DNA of 64,000 bases from Streptomyces sp. H39-S7 (GCF_027158205.1 NZ_JAPVLU010000038.1:30714-94713), one strand, 5' to 3'. Shown: positions 32,189 to 41,262, counted from the first letter of the stretch. Numbers and translations are program-made. The notes: a model not told the origin generated them from the sequence alone.

Positions 32189-33601
32189 TCAGACCTCCAG
32201 CGCCTTGCGGCCGACCAGGCCGACCGCGCGCCCGTCGAGCAGGACGACGGCGGCGTCGTGGCGGCGCTGCGGGGTGTCGAGGCAGCCGAGCGCGCTGGAG
32301 AGCGGCTGGCCGAGGCCGACGACCGGCAGTGCCGGGGCGAGGTGGTCGCGCAGCGGCTCCTCGGGGCGCGCTCCCGCGTCGAGCGCCGCCCGGAGTCCGG
32401 CGGCCTCGGCCGAGCCGATGATCTCTCCGGCGCTGACGCCGAACGGCCGCTCGGCACGGGCGAGCACCACCGGGGCGACGTCGGCCCGCGCGGTGCGCAG
32501 CACGTCCAGCGCCTCACCCAGCGACGCGGTGGAAGCGACGGTGACCAGGCCCGTGCGGGGGTCGGCGGCGCCGTCCAGCACCGTGCGCACCGTCGGCTCC
32601 GTGTCGTCGCTGTGGCGCGGCTCCTCCAGGAAGCCGCGCTGCCGCAGCCAGTCGTCGCTGAGCGCCGAGGACAGGTAGGAGCGGCCCGAGTCGGGCAGCA
32701 GGACGACGACCAGGTCGTCGGGGCCCGCCCGCCGTGCCACCCGCAGCGCCGCGGCCACCGCCGTCCCGGAGGACGGCCCCACCAGCAGGCCCTCCTCGCG
32801 GGCCATCCGCCGCGCGGTCAGCAACGACTCCCGGTCCGGTACCCGTTCGAACGTGTCGACCACGTCGCTGTGGTACGACTCGGGCCAGACGTCCTCCGAG
32901 GTCTCCGGATGGACGAAGTGGCCGATGCTCTCCACGAAGTAGGCGCTGCCGTCGCCGCCGGCGTACACCGACGCCTCCGGGTCCGCGCCGACGACGGTGA
33001 CCCGCCCGCCGGAGGTCCCCTTCAGGAAGCCTCCGGTGCCGCTGATGGTGCCGCCGGTGCCGACGCCCGCCACGAAGTGCGTGACCCGCCCGCCGGTCTG
33101 CTCCCAGATCTCCGGTCCCGTGGTCAGCACATGGGCGTCCGGGTTGGCCGGGTTGTCGTACTGGTTCGCCAGCCAGGCGCCGGGGATCTCCTCAGCGAGC
33201 CGGCGTACGACGTGGAAGAGGTGGTCCGGATGGTCCTTGGACAGGGCGGTCGGGGCGAGGACGACCTCGGCGCCGTAGGCCCGCAGGATGTCGCTCTTCT
33301 CCCGGGCGGCCCGTTCGGACATCCCGATCACGACCCGGTAGCCGCGCCGGCGTCCGACGATGGCCAGCCCGATGCCGGTGTTCCCCGACGTCGCCTCGAT
33401 GATCGTGCCGCCCGGTTTCAGCTCGCCCGTCCGCTCGGCCTCCCGCACCATCGACAGCGCGGCACGGTCCTTGACGCTGCCGCCGATGCTGAGGAACTCC
33501 GCCTTCGCGTAGACGGGGGTCGCGATGCCCTCGCCGAGCCGCGCCAGCCGGAACAGCGGCGTCCCGCCGATCGCGTCCGTGACCGATTCGTAGACGGTCA
33601 T
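32189..33601 (-). CDS. Cysteine synthase/cystathionine beta-synthase with CBS domains
   Basis: A 470-residue protein. The N-terminal fold-type II PLP domain (1-330) has the Schiff-base Lys in SIGGSVKDRAAL and the phosphate loop in VGTGGTISGTGG. A substrate loop TSGNTG is also present. The C-terminal 130 residues form paired CBS domains that can sense adenosyl ligands. It should join serine with homocysteine, or acetylserine with sulfide. The combination with CBS domains fits cystathionine beta-synthase of reverse transsulfuration. ATG 33601 has GAGG/CCAGGG before it. It lacks a downstream cystathionine gamma-lyase neighbour. Confidence in the fold is high, in the exact reaction moderate. Confidence 0.9.
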   Translation of the reverse strand: MTVYESVTDAIGGTPLFRLARLGEGIATPVYAKAEFLSIGGSVKDRAALSMVREAERTGELKPGGTIIEATSGNTGIGLAIVGRRRGYRVVIGMSERAAREKSDILRAYGAEVVLAPTALSKDHPDHLFHVVRRLAEEIPGAWLANQYDNPANPDAHVLTTGPEIWEQTGGRVTHFVAGVGTGGTISGTGGFLKGTSGGRVTVVGADPEASVYAGGDGSAYFVESIGHFVHPETSEDVWPESYHSDVVDTFERVPDRESLLTARRMAREEGLLVGPSSGTAVAAALRVARRAGPDDLVVVLLPDSGRSYLSSALSDDWLRQRGFLEEPRHSDDTEPTVRTVLDGAADPRTGLVTVASTASLGEALDVLRTARADVAPVVLARAERPFGVSAGEIIGSAEAAGLRAALDAGARPEEPLRDHLAPALPVVGLGQPLSSALGCLDTPQRRHDAAVVLLDGRAVGLVGRKALEV

Positions 33602-33765
33602 CCCTGGAACCTCGTCCCTCGTCCGGTGGTTGCGACGCGACGGAACCACCGGGCGTGAGGGGCCGGCGGCGACACCGCGGGGCCGGTGTCCGGTCAGTGG
33701 ACCCGCGGGTGCACGATACCGCGACCGGCTTGCGGCCCCGCCGCGGGCGGGCTCCGCACGGACGG

Positions 33766-34452
33766 TCAGCGGTGGCCGGAGGAGTCCAGGTGGGCGAAGA
33801 CGACGATGTTGTCCGTGTAGTCCTTCTTGGACTGGTCGTACGTTCCGCCGCAGGTGATGATGCGCAGCTGGGCGTTGGGGGTGTCGGCGTAGACGCGCTG
33901 GTCGGGGAAGTGGTCCTTGGAGAAGACCTCGACGGAGTCGACCTTGAACTTCGCGACGACGCCGTCGGCGCGGGTGATCTCGGCGGTGCTGCCCGGCTTG
34001 ACCATGTCGAGGAGGTAGAACACCGCAGGACCGGTCACGGTGTCGACATGGCCGGCGACGATGGAGTTGCCTGCCTCGCCCGGTGTGGGGCCGGCTTCGT
34101 ACCACCCGACGAGGTTGCTGTCGTTCGCCGGCGGGGGATCCAGCTTGCCCGACGTGCCGATGCGCAGCGGGGTGAAGGGGGCGCTCACACCGATGGCGGG
34201 AATCGTCAGCAGGGTGGGGCGCGAGGCGGGCAGCGGGGGAGCGCCGACGGGTGGGGCCGCCGCGTGGGCCGTGGCCTGCGCCACGACCGCCGCGGGGGGC
34301 GGCGCGGCGTCGGACGCGTCGACGGAGTTGAAGATGAGGAAGGCGCCGAGCAGTGCCGCGCCGGTGGCCCAGCCCAGGATGCGGGGCGAGTTGTCGCCGT
34401 CCGGCGTGCTCTTCGCCGCCGGAGTGCTGGGCGGGGGAGGCTGCTTGGCCAT
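33766..34452 (-). CDS. Class F sortase
   Basis: A 228-residue membrane-anchored transpeptidase. One hydrophobic span near residues 25-43 (ILGWATGAALLGAFLIF) is followed by a Pro/Ala linker and the sortase barrel. The catalytic His is in IVAGHVDT and the Cys in LRIITCGGTYD. The Arg is probably in a later strand outside my certain reading. Class F sortases of actinobacteria join or process surface proteins. The gene lies 92 bases downstream of a small secreted protein gene on the same strand, an arrangement that suggests enzyme and substrate. Confidence 0.9.
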   Translation of the reverse strand: MAKQPPPPSTPAAKSTPDGDNSPRILGWATGAALLGAFLIFNSVDASDAAPPPAAVVAQATAHAAAPPVGAPPLPASRPTLLTIPAIGVSAPFTPLRIGTSGKLDPPPANDSNLVGWYEAGPTPGEAGNSIVAGHVDTVTGPAVFYLLDMVKPGSTAEITRADGVVAKFKVDSVEVFSKDHFPDQRVYADTPNAQLRIITCGGTYDQSKKDYTDNIVVFAHLDSSGHR

Positions 34453-34544
34453 GCGATGCCTTTCGTCAGCGGTGGTTCTCGGCCGTGCGGCCCGGGTACG
34501 GGCGACGGGACGGGGCGGTCCGGCGGCTGCGCCGGACCGTCGGG

Positions 34545-34973
34545 TCAGACCGCGAGGCCGCCGGAGGTGTTGCGGCGGCGCAGGACGAAGGCGCCGGCGC
34601 CGAGGCCACCGAGGAGCAGGACGGAGCCGGCCGCCAGGCCGCCACCCGACAGGGCCATGCCGCCACCGCCGGTGTGCATGCCGCCGTGCGGCTTCCTGGC
34701 CTCCTTGCCCGCGTACTCCTCCTCGGGCTTGGCGTCCTTCTTGGCCTCCTTGCCCTTCCAGCCTTCCTCCGACTTGGCGCCCTTCTTGGCTTCCTGGCTC
34801 TTCCAGCCGTCCTCGGACTTGGCGCCCTGCTCGGTGGAGGACCAGGCGTCGCTGGAGGAAGCGCTCGGGTCGTACGCGTTGTGGGCACCCGTGGCCGCGT
34901 GGGCGGCCGGGGCGGCTATGGCCAGGACTGCGGAGAGGGTTGCTCCAGCGAGCAGGGTGCGGGCAGTGCGCAT
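34545..34973 (-). CDS. Repeat-bearing secreted membrane-anchored protein, sortase neighbour
   Basis: A 142-residue product with a Sec signal (MRTARTLLAGATLSAVLAIA, cleavage near AHA-ATG). The charged middle holds three imperfect 14-residue units (GAKSEDGWKSQEAK, GAKSEEGWKGKEAK, DAKPEEEYAGKEAR). A glycine-rich segment leads to a C-terminal membrane span and an Arg-rich tail (VLRRRNTSGG). This is the layout of a sortase substrate, but there is no LPXTG; the residues before the span are HTGGGGMALSGGG. It therefore either uses a different sorting motif or stays membrane-anchored. It precedes the class F sortase, so a two-gene operon is likely. ATG 34973 is followed by a clear signal peptide. Confidence 0.8.
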   Translation of the reverse strand: MRTARTLLAGATLSAVLAIAAPAAHAATGAHNAYDPSASSSDAWSSTEQGAKSEDGWKSQEAKKGAKSEEGWKGKEAKKDAKPEEEYAGKEARKPHGGMHTGGGGMALSGGGLAAGSVLLLGGLGAGAFVLRRRNTSGGLAV

Positions 34974-35091
34974 GGGAGGGATCCTTCCGCCGCGAGGTGC
35001 GCCGGCCGACAGGGGATCAGCCGTGGGGAGCGCAGTAGCGACGTCATCACCGTCAGTCATATGCATTCGATGTGCCACCGGGGTGGGCGCA

Positions 35092-35118
35092 ATGGGTGAC
35101 GCGGCGGCCGTCACCCAT
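35092..35118 (-). terminator. Hairpin overlapping the hydroxylase stop codon
   Basis: ATGGGTGACG (35092-35101) pairs perfectly with CGTCACCCAT (35109-35118) over 7 bases. It covers the last codons and stop (35111) of the FAD hydroxylase and should end that transcript. Confidence 0.7.
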
Positions 35119-36751
35119 GGCCGGGGGCGCTGCCCAACACCTGCTCCAGCACGTCCCGCAGGGTCCGCTCCGCGTTCGGGTCCGCGGTCCGCGACCGCCA
35201 CGCGATGAACCCGTCGGGGCGGACCAGGACGGCACCGTCGTTCTCCGTCCCGTGCAGTCGCGCCCAGTCGGCGCCCTCCTCCGGCACCAGGTCGTGGTCC
35301 TCGTCCGGACCCACCTGGTAGCAGGCGAGCGGGATGCCGGTGCGCCCGGCGATGCTCAGGCCGGCTCCGTGCCAGTCGTCACCCTCCGGGCCGCTGAGCA
35401 GCACCGGTGTCCGCTCGTACAGGTCGAGGGTGGAGAGCCGGACGTCCTCCTGGCGCAGCCACATGTGCGGGGCCCGGCCACCCGGCTCGGCCTGCGGACT
35501 GAACTCCTCCGGGACGGCCGGCCGGTCCTGGGCCGCGCCCACGACGGCGCCTTCCCCATAGCGGTAGCCGAGGACCACCGCGAGCATGCCGGGCTTGCGG
35601 CCGGGGCCGGGGCTGACGTCGTACCCGGGGTGGCGGTGTTCGGCGGAGCGGGTCGAGGCGCGGGCGCCGGTGGCCAGCGCCACCGGCCGCCGCTCGGCGT
35701 CGTACGTCTCCAGCAGCCCGGGGCCCGCCCAGCCGCCCAGCACCGCGGCGAGCTTCCAGGCGAGGTTGTGCGCGTCCTGGATGCCGGTGTTGGAGCCGAA
35801 CGCGCCCGTCGGGGACATCTCGTGCGCGGAGTCGCCCGCCAGGAAGATCCGGCCGGCTCCGTAGCGCTCGGCGACCCGTTCGGCGGCATGCCACGGCGCT
35901 TTCCCGGTGACCTCCACCTCGAGGTCGGGCACGCCGACCGCGGTGCGGATCAGGGCCTGGCACCGCTGGTCGGTGAAGTCCTCCAGCGTCTCGCCGCCGT
36001 CCGGGCGCCAGGGCGCGTGGAACACCCAGTTCTGGTCGTTGTCGACGGGCAGCAGGGCTCCGGGGCTCTCGGGATTGGTCAGGTAGCAGACGATGAACCG
36101 CCGGTCGCCGACCGCGTCGGCCAGCCGCTTGGCCCGGAAGGTGATGCTCACGTTGTGGAACAGGTCGCCGGCCCCGGTCATGGCGATGCCGAGCCGCTCG
36201 CGCACCGGGCTGCGCGGCCCGTCCGCGGCGATCAGGTAGTCCGCCCGGATCGTCCGGTCCTCGCCGGTCTCGCGGGATCGGACCACCGCCGTCACACCGT
36301 CGGCGTCCTGCTCGGCGCAGATGAGTTCGGTGCCGAAGCGGAGGTCGCCGCCGAGCTCGCGGGCGCTGCGCAGCAGTACCGGCTCCAGATCGTTCTGGCT
36401 GCACAGGCACCAGCCGGACGGGCTGAACTTCGCCAGCGCCCCACCGGGGTCGATCTGCTTGAACAGCCATTCCTGCTCCGAGCCGGTCAGGGTGTCGGCC
36501 TGCAGGATGCCGTGATTCTCCGCCAGCACGGAGGCGGCCTCACGGATCAGCGGTTCGACCCCCGCCGTCCTGAACAGCTCCATCGTGCGGACGTTGTTGC
36601 CGCGTCCGCGGGGGTGGTGCGAGGTCTGCGCGTGCCGCTCCACGAGCAGGTGCTCGATGCCGAGGCGGCCGAGGAACAGCGAGGCGGACAGCCCCACCAG
36701 CGAGCCGCCCACGATCAGGACGGGTACGCGTTCGTCGATCTCCGACGTCAT
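35111..36751 (-). CDS. FAD aromatic hydroxylase, whiE-ORFVIII-like
   Basis: A 546-residue flavin monooxygenase. FAD motif VLIVGGSLVGLSASLFLGRLG (GxGxxG variant GGSLVG) is near residues 11-30, the DG motif is YLIAADGPRSPVRE, and the second FAD motif GRIFLAGDSAHEMSPTGAFG is near 300. The C-terminal thioredoxin-like domain is typical of polyketide hydroxylases of the PgaE/TcmG type. It probably hydroxylates the aromatic polyketide made by the divergent gene set. Position and direction equal those of the FAD hydroxylase in the S. coelicolor spore pigment cluster. ATG 36751 has GGGAGA upstream. Confidence 0.9.
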   Translation of the reverse strand: MTSEIDERVPVLIVGGSLVGLSASLFLGRLGIEHLLVERHAQTSHHPRGRGNNVRTMELFRTAGVEPLIREAASVLAENHGILQADTLTGSEQEWLFKQIDPGGALAKFSPSGWCLCSQNDLEPVLLRSARELGGDLRFGTELICAEQDADGVTAVVRSRETGEDRTIRADYLIAADGPRSPVRERLGIAMTGAGDLFHNVSITFRAKRLADAVGDRRFIVCYLTNPESPGALLPVDNDQNWVFHAPWRPDGGETLEDFTDQRCQALIRTAVGVPDLEVEVTGKAPWHAAERVAERYGAGRIFLAGDSAHEMSPTGAFGSNTGIQDAHNLAWKLAAVLGGWAGPGLLETYDAERRPVALATGARASTRSAEHRHPGYDVSPGPGRKPGMLAVVLGYRYGEGAVVGAAQDRPAVPEEFSPQAEPGGRAPHMWLRQEDVRLSTLDLYERTPVLLSGPEGDDWHGAGLSIAGRTGIPLACYQVGPDEDHDLVPEEGADWARLHGTENDGAVLVRPDGFIAWRSRTADPNAERTLRDVLEQVLGSAPGHG

Positions 36752-36981
36752 GAGGTCTCCCAGCAGTCGTGCCGGCCGGAGCCGCCCCGGGTTCGCGACG
36801 GTCGTTCGCCGGCTGCGTTCCTCCTTTCCCGATCGCGAGCCGGTTGACCGGCAAGTCACTCGGCCGCCTCACGTACCGTGCGCGATTCATGGCGCTATGT
36901 GAGCATCGGCCGTAGCCAGAACACGCCTGACGCATATGCGCAGGGCAAGGCGCGTACCCCCGACGGAGAGGAACGATCACG
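36752..36981. promoter_or_regulatory. Divergent promoter region of the spore pigment cluster
   Basis: These 230 bases separate the hydroxylase from the synthase operon. In S. coelicolor the matching gap holds two sporulation-specific promoters, whiEP1 and whiEP2. I can see TTGACC (36844-36849) but no convincing -10 partner. GGAGAGGAA just before 36982 is the ribosome site. Confidence 0.5.
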
Positions 36982-38145
36982 GTGACGACTCTGGACGACC
37001 GGCGTATACCGGATGCCACCCTGCAGGCGACGCGACTGCGCGTCGTGCTGCTGCTGGATGTCCTCGAGGGCCGACAGGAACGCTTCCTGGAGGCGTACGA
37101 AGAGATCCGGCACCAGGTGGCCGGGGTACCGGGCCACGTCAGCGACCAGCTCTGCCAGTCGCTCGGGAACTCCTCGCAGTGGCTCATCACCAGCGAATGG
37201 GAGAGCAGCGAGCCCTTCCTGGACTGGGTGGAGAGCGCGGCCCACCGCGAGATGGTCGAACCGCTGCACGGCTGCGTCCGGGACACCACGTCCCTGCGCT
37301 TCGTGATCGCCCGGGAGACCCCCGACCCGCTGGCCCCGCCCCGCCCGGAGCGCCGTGCGGCCCGGCCGGGCCCCGCCAAGGCGGGCGTCCCGCGCGTCGC
37401 CGCGCTCGACCCGCTGCCGGCACCGCCGCTGTGCTCGGGCGGCGTCGTGCGCCACGCGATCACCTTCACCGTCAAACCCGGCAGCGAACCGGCCGTGGCC
37501 GAGATCCTGGCCGGCTACCGCTCGCCCCAGGCCCGCGTCGACGACACCACGCGGCTGCTCCGCACCTCGCTCTTCCTGCACGGCAACCGCGTCGTGCGGG
37601 CTGTCGAGGTGCAGGGCGACCTCGGCAACGCGCTGCGGCACGTCGCCGCCCAGCCCGAGGTCAGGGCCGTCGAGGAAGCGATCAACCCGCATCTGGAGGA
37701 GGCCCGCGACCTCACCGACGGGTCGTCCGCCCGTGCCTTCTTCGCCCGCGCCGCGCTCCCCGCCGTCGCCCACGTGACCGGCGTCACCGAAGCCGGCCCG
37801 GACGACGGCGTCACCCGCCGCGCGTACTTCTACCCCGTCAAGCCCGGCCGCGGCGAGGCCGCCGCCAGCCTGCTCGCCGAGCTGGACGAGGCCTCCGCCG
37901 CGGACCCCGGGCAGCGCCTGGTGGGCAGCACGGTCTTCCACCGCGACGACGTCCTCGTCCGCGTCGTCGACCTGGCGGAGGCGCCGGGGCGCGCCCCGGC
38001 ACGCGAACGCGCGGACGTCATGCCCGCCGAGCTGAAGCGGCTGCTCCACCCCGGCATGTCCCACGACCCGTCCGCCGCCGGTGAACCCTCGTACGGCGCC
38101 CGGGCGATGGACCTGATCACCGACCGCCGGTCGCAGGCCGTCTGA
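36982..38145 (+). CDS. SchA/CurD-like spore pigment protein (whiE-ORFI-like)
   Basis: A 387-residue protein. The N-terminal 110 residues resemble an antibiotic-monooxygenase-type ferredoxin fold (VLLLDVLEGRQERFLEAYEEI). After a Pro/Ala linker come two SchA/CurD-like ferredoxin-type repeats (HAITFTVKPGSEPAVAEILAGY and RAYFYPVKPGRGEAAASLLAEL). Proteins of this type open spore pigment operons (whiE, sch, cur). Their exact role is not settled, probably in assembly or tailoring of the polyketide. GTG 36982 is behind GGAGAGGAA. It is the first gene of a seven-gene operon reaching 42347. Confidence 0.85.
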   Translation: MTTLDDRRIPDATLQATRLRVVLLLDVLEGRQERFLEAYEEIRHQVAGVPGHVSDQLCQSLGNSSQWLITSEWESSEPFLDWVESAAHREMVEPLHGCVRDTTSLRFVIARETPDPLAPPRPERRAARPGPAKAGVPRVAALDPLPAPPLCSGGVVRHAITFTVKPGSEPAVAEILAGYRSPQARVDDTTRLLRTSLFLHGNRVVRAVEVQGDLGNALRHVAAQPEVRAVEEAINPHLEEARDLTDGSSARAFFARAALPAVAHVTGVTEAGPDDGVTRRAYFYPVKPGRGEAAASLLAELDEASAADPGQRLVGSTVFHRDDVLVRVVDLAEAPGRAPARERADVMPAELKRLLHPGMSHDPSAAGEPSYGARAMDLITDRRSQAV

Positions 38146-38154
38146 CAACCCCCC

Positions 38155-38182
38155 TGCCGTCCGGCTCCGCGGCCGGACGGCA
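38155..38182 (+). promoter_or_regulatory. Intra-operon hairpin before the cupin gene
   Basis: TGCCGTCCGGC (38155-38165) pairs perfectly with GCCGGACGGCA (38172-38182) over a 6-base loop. It sits between the first two genes of the pigment operon, 7 bases before the AAGGAG of the cupin. It may trim read-through or stabilise processed RNA. Confidence 0.6.
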
Positions 38183-38199
38183 CCCACCAAGGAGCGGCC

Positions 38200-38640
38200 A
38201 TGACACCTCAGCAGGCACGCATCGTGCACCTCGACGAGACCAGCCCCAACACCCGGCGCGGCGGCGATCTGCGCGCCGTCCTCACCCCCGCCTCCGTGGG
38301 CGCCACGAGCGGCTTCATGGGGCTGGCGATCATCCAGCCCGGCGAGAAGATCGCCGAGCACTACCACCCGTACTCCGAGGAGTTCGTTTTCGTCGTCAGC
38401 GGATCGCTCGAAGTGGACCTGGACGGCGTCAGCCACCAGCTCCGCCCCGACCAGGGACTGCTGATCCCCATCGACGTACGGCACCGCTTCCGCAACGTGG
38501 GCAGCGCCGAGGCCAGGATGGTCTTCCACCTGGGACCGCTCGCGCCCCGCCCGGAACTGGGCCACGTGGACACCGAGGAGAGCACGCACGTCCAGGCCGG
38601 AGTGCTCGCTCCCCCCGACCCCGCGGGGGCGAGGACGTGA
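38200..38640 (+). CDS. Cupin protein of spore pigment operon (whiE-ORFII-like)
   Basis: A 146-residue single-domain cupin. The metal-binding motif is seen as EHYHPYSEEFVFVVSG (motif 1, with His-x-His and Glu) and PIDVRHRFRNVG (motif 2 His). Cupins in type II polyketide loci act as cyclases, monooxygenases or protective folding factors. AAGGAG precedes ATG 38200. Its stop overlaps the KS-alpha start in a GTGA arrangement, so it is translated with the synthase. Exact chemistry unknown. Confidence 0.85.
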   Translation: MTPQQARIVHLDETSPNTRRGGDLRAVLTPASVGATSGFMGLAIIQPGEKIAEHYHPYSEEFVFVVSGSLEVDLDGVSHQLRPDQGLLIPIDVRHRFRNVGSAEARMVFHLGPLAPRPELGHVDTEESTHVQAGVLAPPDPAGART

Positions 38641-39905
38641 CCCGGCGGGTGGCGGTCACCGGACTGGGCGTCGTCGCCCCCGGCGGCGTGGGGGTTCCGG
38701 CCTTCTGGGACCTGCTCACCGCAGGGCGTACCGCGACCCGGGGCATCACGCTGTTCGACCCCGAGGGCTTCCGCTCCAGGATCGCCGCGGAGGTCGACTT
38801 CGACGCCGCCGCCTGCGGTCTGCACCCGGACCACGTGCGGCGCGCCGACCGGTATGTCCAGTTCGCGCTGGTCGCCGCCCGCGAAGCGGTCCGGGACTCG
38901 GGGCTCGACACGGACGCCCAGGACCCCTGGCGGTTCGGAGCCTCCCTCGGCTCCGCCGTCGGCGGCACGACCCGGCTCGAGAACGACTACGTGGCGGTCA
39001 GCGCGTCGGGCGAGCGCTGGGACGTACGGCCCGAGGGCGCCGGACCGCATCTGCACCGGGCCTTCTCACCCAGCGCGCTGGCCTCGGAAGTGGCCGAGGA
39101 CCTCGGCGCGCGGGGCCCGGTCCAGACGGTCTCGACGGGCTGCACCTCCGGGCTGGACGCGGTGGGCCACGCCTTCCACGCCATCCAGGACGGCAAGGCC
39201 GACGTGATCGTCGCCGGAGCCGCGGACTCGCCGATCTCCCCGATCACGGTGGCGTGCTTCGACGCCATCAAGGCGACCTCGACGCGCAACGACGACCCCG
39301 CGCACGCGTCACGCCCCTTCGACGCCGAACGTGACGGATTCGTCCTGGGCGAGGGCGCCGCCGTGCTGCTCCTGGAGGAGTGGGAGCACGCGCGCAGCCG
39401 CGGCGCCCGCATCTACTGCGAGCTGCGCGGCTTCGCCACGTTCGGCAACGCCTACCACATGACCGGTCTCACCAAAGAGGGACTGGAGATGTCCCACGCC
39501 ATCGACCGGGCGCTGGACCAGGCCCGCGTCGACCGGACCGAGATCGACTACGTCAACGCGCACGGCTCGGGCACCCTGCAGAACGACCGGCACGAGACGG
39601 CCGCGGTCAAGCGCTCCCTGGGCGCGCACGCGCACACCGTTCCGATGAGTTCGATCAAGTCGATGGTCGGGCACTCCCTCGGCGCGATCGGGGCGATCGA
39701 ACTCGCCGCCTGCGCCCTGGCGCTGACCCATGGCGTGGTGCCGCCGACCGCGAACTACGACACCCCCGACCCCGACTGCGATCTCGACTACGTGCCGAGG
39801 ACCGCGCGCACCGCGTCCCTGCGGTCCGTGCTGTCGGTGGGCAGCGGCTTCGGCGGCTTCCAGTCCGCCGTGGTGCTCGGGCACGCCGAGAGGAGCCCGT
39901 CATGA
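38637..39905 (+). CDS. Type II PKS ketosynthase alpha (whiE-ORFIII-like)
   Basis: A 422-residue ketosynthase that extends the poly-beta-ketone chain with malonyl-ACP. The active-site Cys169 is in VSTGCTSGLDAVGHAF. The two His of the triad are in NAHGSGTLQNDRHE and MVGHSLGAIGA. GTG 38637 overlaps the cupin stop. Its own stop overlaps the CLF start by ATGA, which ensures equal amounts of the heterodimer partners. The sequence has the usual KS-alpha length and all key residues. Confidence 0.95.
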   Translation: MTRRVAVTGLGVVAPGGVGVPAFWDLLTAGRTATRGITLFDPEGFRSRIAAEVDFDAAACGLHPDHVRRADRYVQFALVAAREAVRDSGLDTDAQDPWRFGASLGSAVGGTTRLENDYVAVSASGERWDVRPEGAGPHLHRAFSPSALASEVAEDLGARGPVQTVSTGCTSGLDAVGHAFHAIQDGKADVIVAGAADSPISPITVACFDAIKATSTRNDDPAHASRPFDAERDGFVLGEGAAVLLLEEWEHARSRGARIYCELRGFATFGNAYHMTGLTKEGLEMSHAIDRALDQARVDRTEIDYVNAHGSGTLQNDRHETAAVKRSLGAHAHTVPMSSIKSMVGHSLGAIGAIELAACALALTHGVVPPTANYDTPDPDCDLDYVPRTARTASLRSVLSVGSGFGGFQSAVVLGHAERSPS

Positions 39906-41188
39906 AGCGGATATCACCGGACCGGGTGAAGCGGACACCGCCCGACCGGTCCACCGCCGGCCGGCGGACCGTGGTGACCGGCCTCGGCGTCATCGCGCCC
40001 AACGGCGTGGGGACCGACGCCTTCTGGAAAGCGGTCCAGCAGGGGGTCTCGGTGCTCGGCCCCGTCACCCGCGAAGGCTGCGCCGACCTGCCGCTGCGGG
40101 TCGCCGGCGAGGTCTCCGGGTTCGACCCGGCACTCCTCGTCGAAGGCCGCTACCTGGTCCAGACCGACCGCTTCACGCACTTCGCGATGGCGGCGGCCGA
40201 TCTCGCCCTCGGCGACGCCCAGTTGGAGTCCGACCCGCGATCGCCCTTCGCCATCGGCGTGGTGACCGCGGCCGGCTCCGGCGGTGGCGAGTTCGGCCAG
40301 GGCGAACTCCAGCAGCTGTGGGGCCACGGCCCGCAGTTCGTCGGGCCCTACCAGTCCATCGCCTGGTTCTACGCCGCGAGCACCGGTCAGATCTCCATCA
40401 GGGGCGGCTTCCAGGGCCCCTGCGGAGTGCTCGCCAACGACGAGGCCGGCGGCCTCGACGCGTTCGGGCACGCCTGCCGCACGATCCGGCGCGGAACCGA
40501 CGCCGTCGTCGTCGGCGCCACCGAGGCACCACTGGCCCCCTACTCGGTCGTCTGCCAGCTCGGCTACCCCGAGCTCAGCCTCGCGCAGGACCCCCACCGG
40601 GCCTACCTGCCGTTCACCGACGACGCCTGCGGATTCTCGCCCGCGGAAGGCGGCGCGATGTTCGTCGTCGAGGAGGAGTCCGCGGCGCGCCGCCGCGGCG
40701 CCCCCGTCCGGGCCGTGGTCGCCGGCCACGCCGCCACCTTCACCGGGACCGCGGGCTGGGAGCACTCCCGCCCCGGCCTGGCACGGGCGATCCAGGGCGC
40801 ACTGGACGAGGCGGGCTGCTCCGGCGAGGACATCGACGTGGTCTTCGCCGACGCCCTCGGCGTGCCCGCGGCCGACCAGGCCGAAGCACTGGCCATCGCC
40901 GACGCCCTCGGCCCGCACGCCGCGAACGTCCCCGTCACCGCCCCGAAGACCGGCTTCGGCCGGGCCTACTCCGCGGCGTCGGCGCTCGACGTGGCCGCCG
41001 CGGTCCTCGCCCTGGAGCACGGCGTGGTGCCCCCGACCCCCAACATCACCGAGGTGCGCCACGACCTTGACGTCGTCACCGGCGAGGCCCGCGCCGCCGA
41101 CCTCCGGACCGCCCTCGTCCTGAGCCGCGGCCTGATGGGCTGCAACTCGGCGCTGGTGCTGCGCCGCGTTCCCGACGACCGGCGCTGA
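39902..41188 (+). CDS. Type II PKS chain length factor/KS-beta (whiE-ORFIV-like)
   Basis: A 428-residue partner of the ketosynthase that sets chain length. As in other chain length factors the active-site Cys is absent. Where these proteins normally have Gln (xQAGGLDA), this one has Glu181 in LANDEAGGLDAFGHA. That Gln has been linked to malonyl decarboxylation and chain start, so the change deserves attention. The N-terminus carries an extra basic stretch of about 20 residues (MKRISPDRVKRTPPDR) before the conserved TVVTGLGV. ATG 39902 overlaps the KS stop. Confidence 0.95.
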   Translation: MKRISPDRVKRTPPDRSTAGRRTVVTGLGVIAPNGVGTDAFWKAVQQGVSVLGPVTREGCADLPLRVAGEVSGFDPALLVEGRYLVQTDRFTHFAMAAADLALGDAQLESDPRSPFAIGVVTAAGSGGGEFGQGELQQLWGHGPQFVGPYQSIAWFYAASTGQISIRGGFQGPCGVLANDEAGGLDAFGHACRTIRRGTDAVVVGATEAPLAPYSVVCQLGYPELSLAQDPHRAYLPFTDDACGFSPAEGGAMFVVEEESAARRRGAPVRAVVAGHAATFTGTAGWEHSRPGLARAIQGALDEAGCSGEDIDVVFADALGVPAADQAEALAIADALGPHAANVPVTAPKTGFGRAYSAASALDVAAAVLALEHGVVPPTPNITEVRHDLDVVTGEARAADLRTALVLSRGLMGCNSALVLRRVPDDRR

Positions 41189-41262
41189 CCCCCGCGGCTC
41201 ACCGGCCGCCGCCCCTTCCCCCGACCGCTGTTCCCTGAGCCCCCCGAGCCAAGGAGAAACCC

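Noticed and set aside
36843..36875. Vegetative promoter starting at TTGACC in the pigment divergent region
   Set aside because: No TANNNT-like -10 box at 16-19 bases; left as unassigned.
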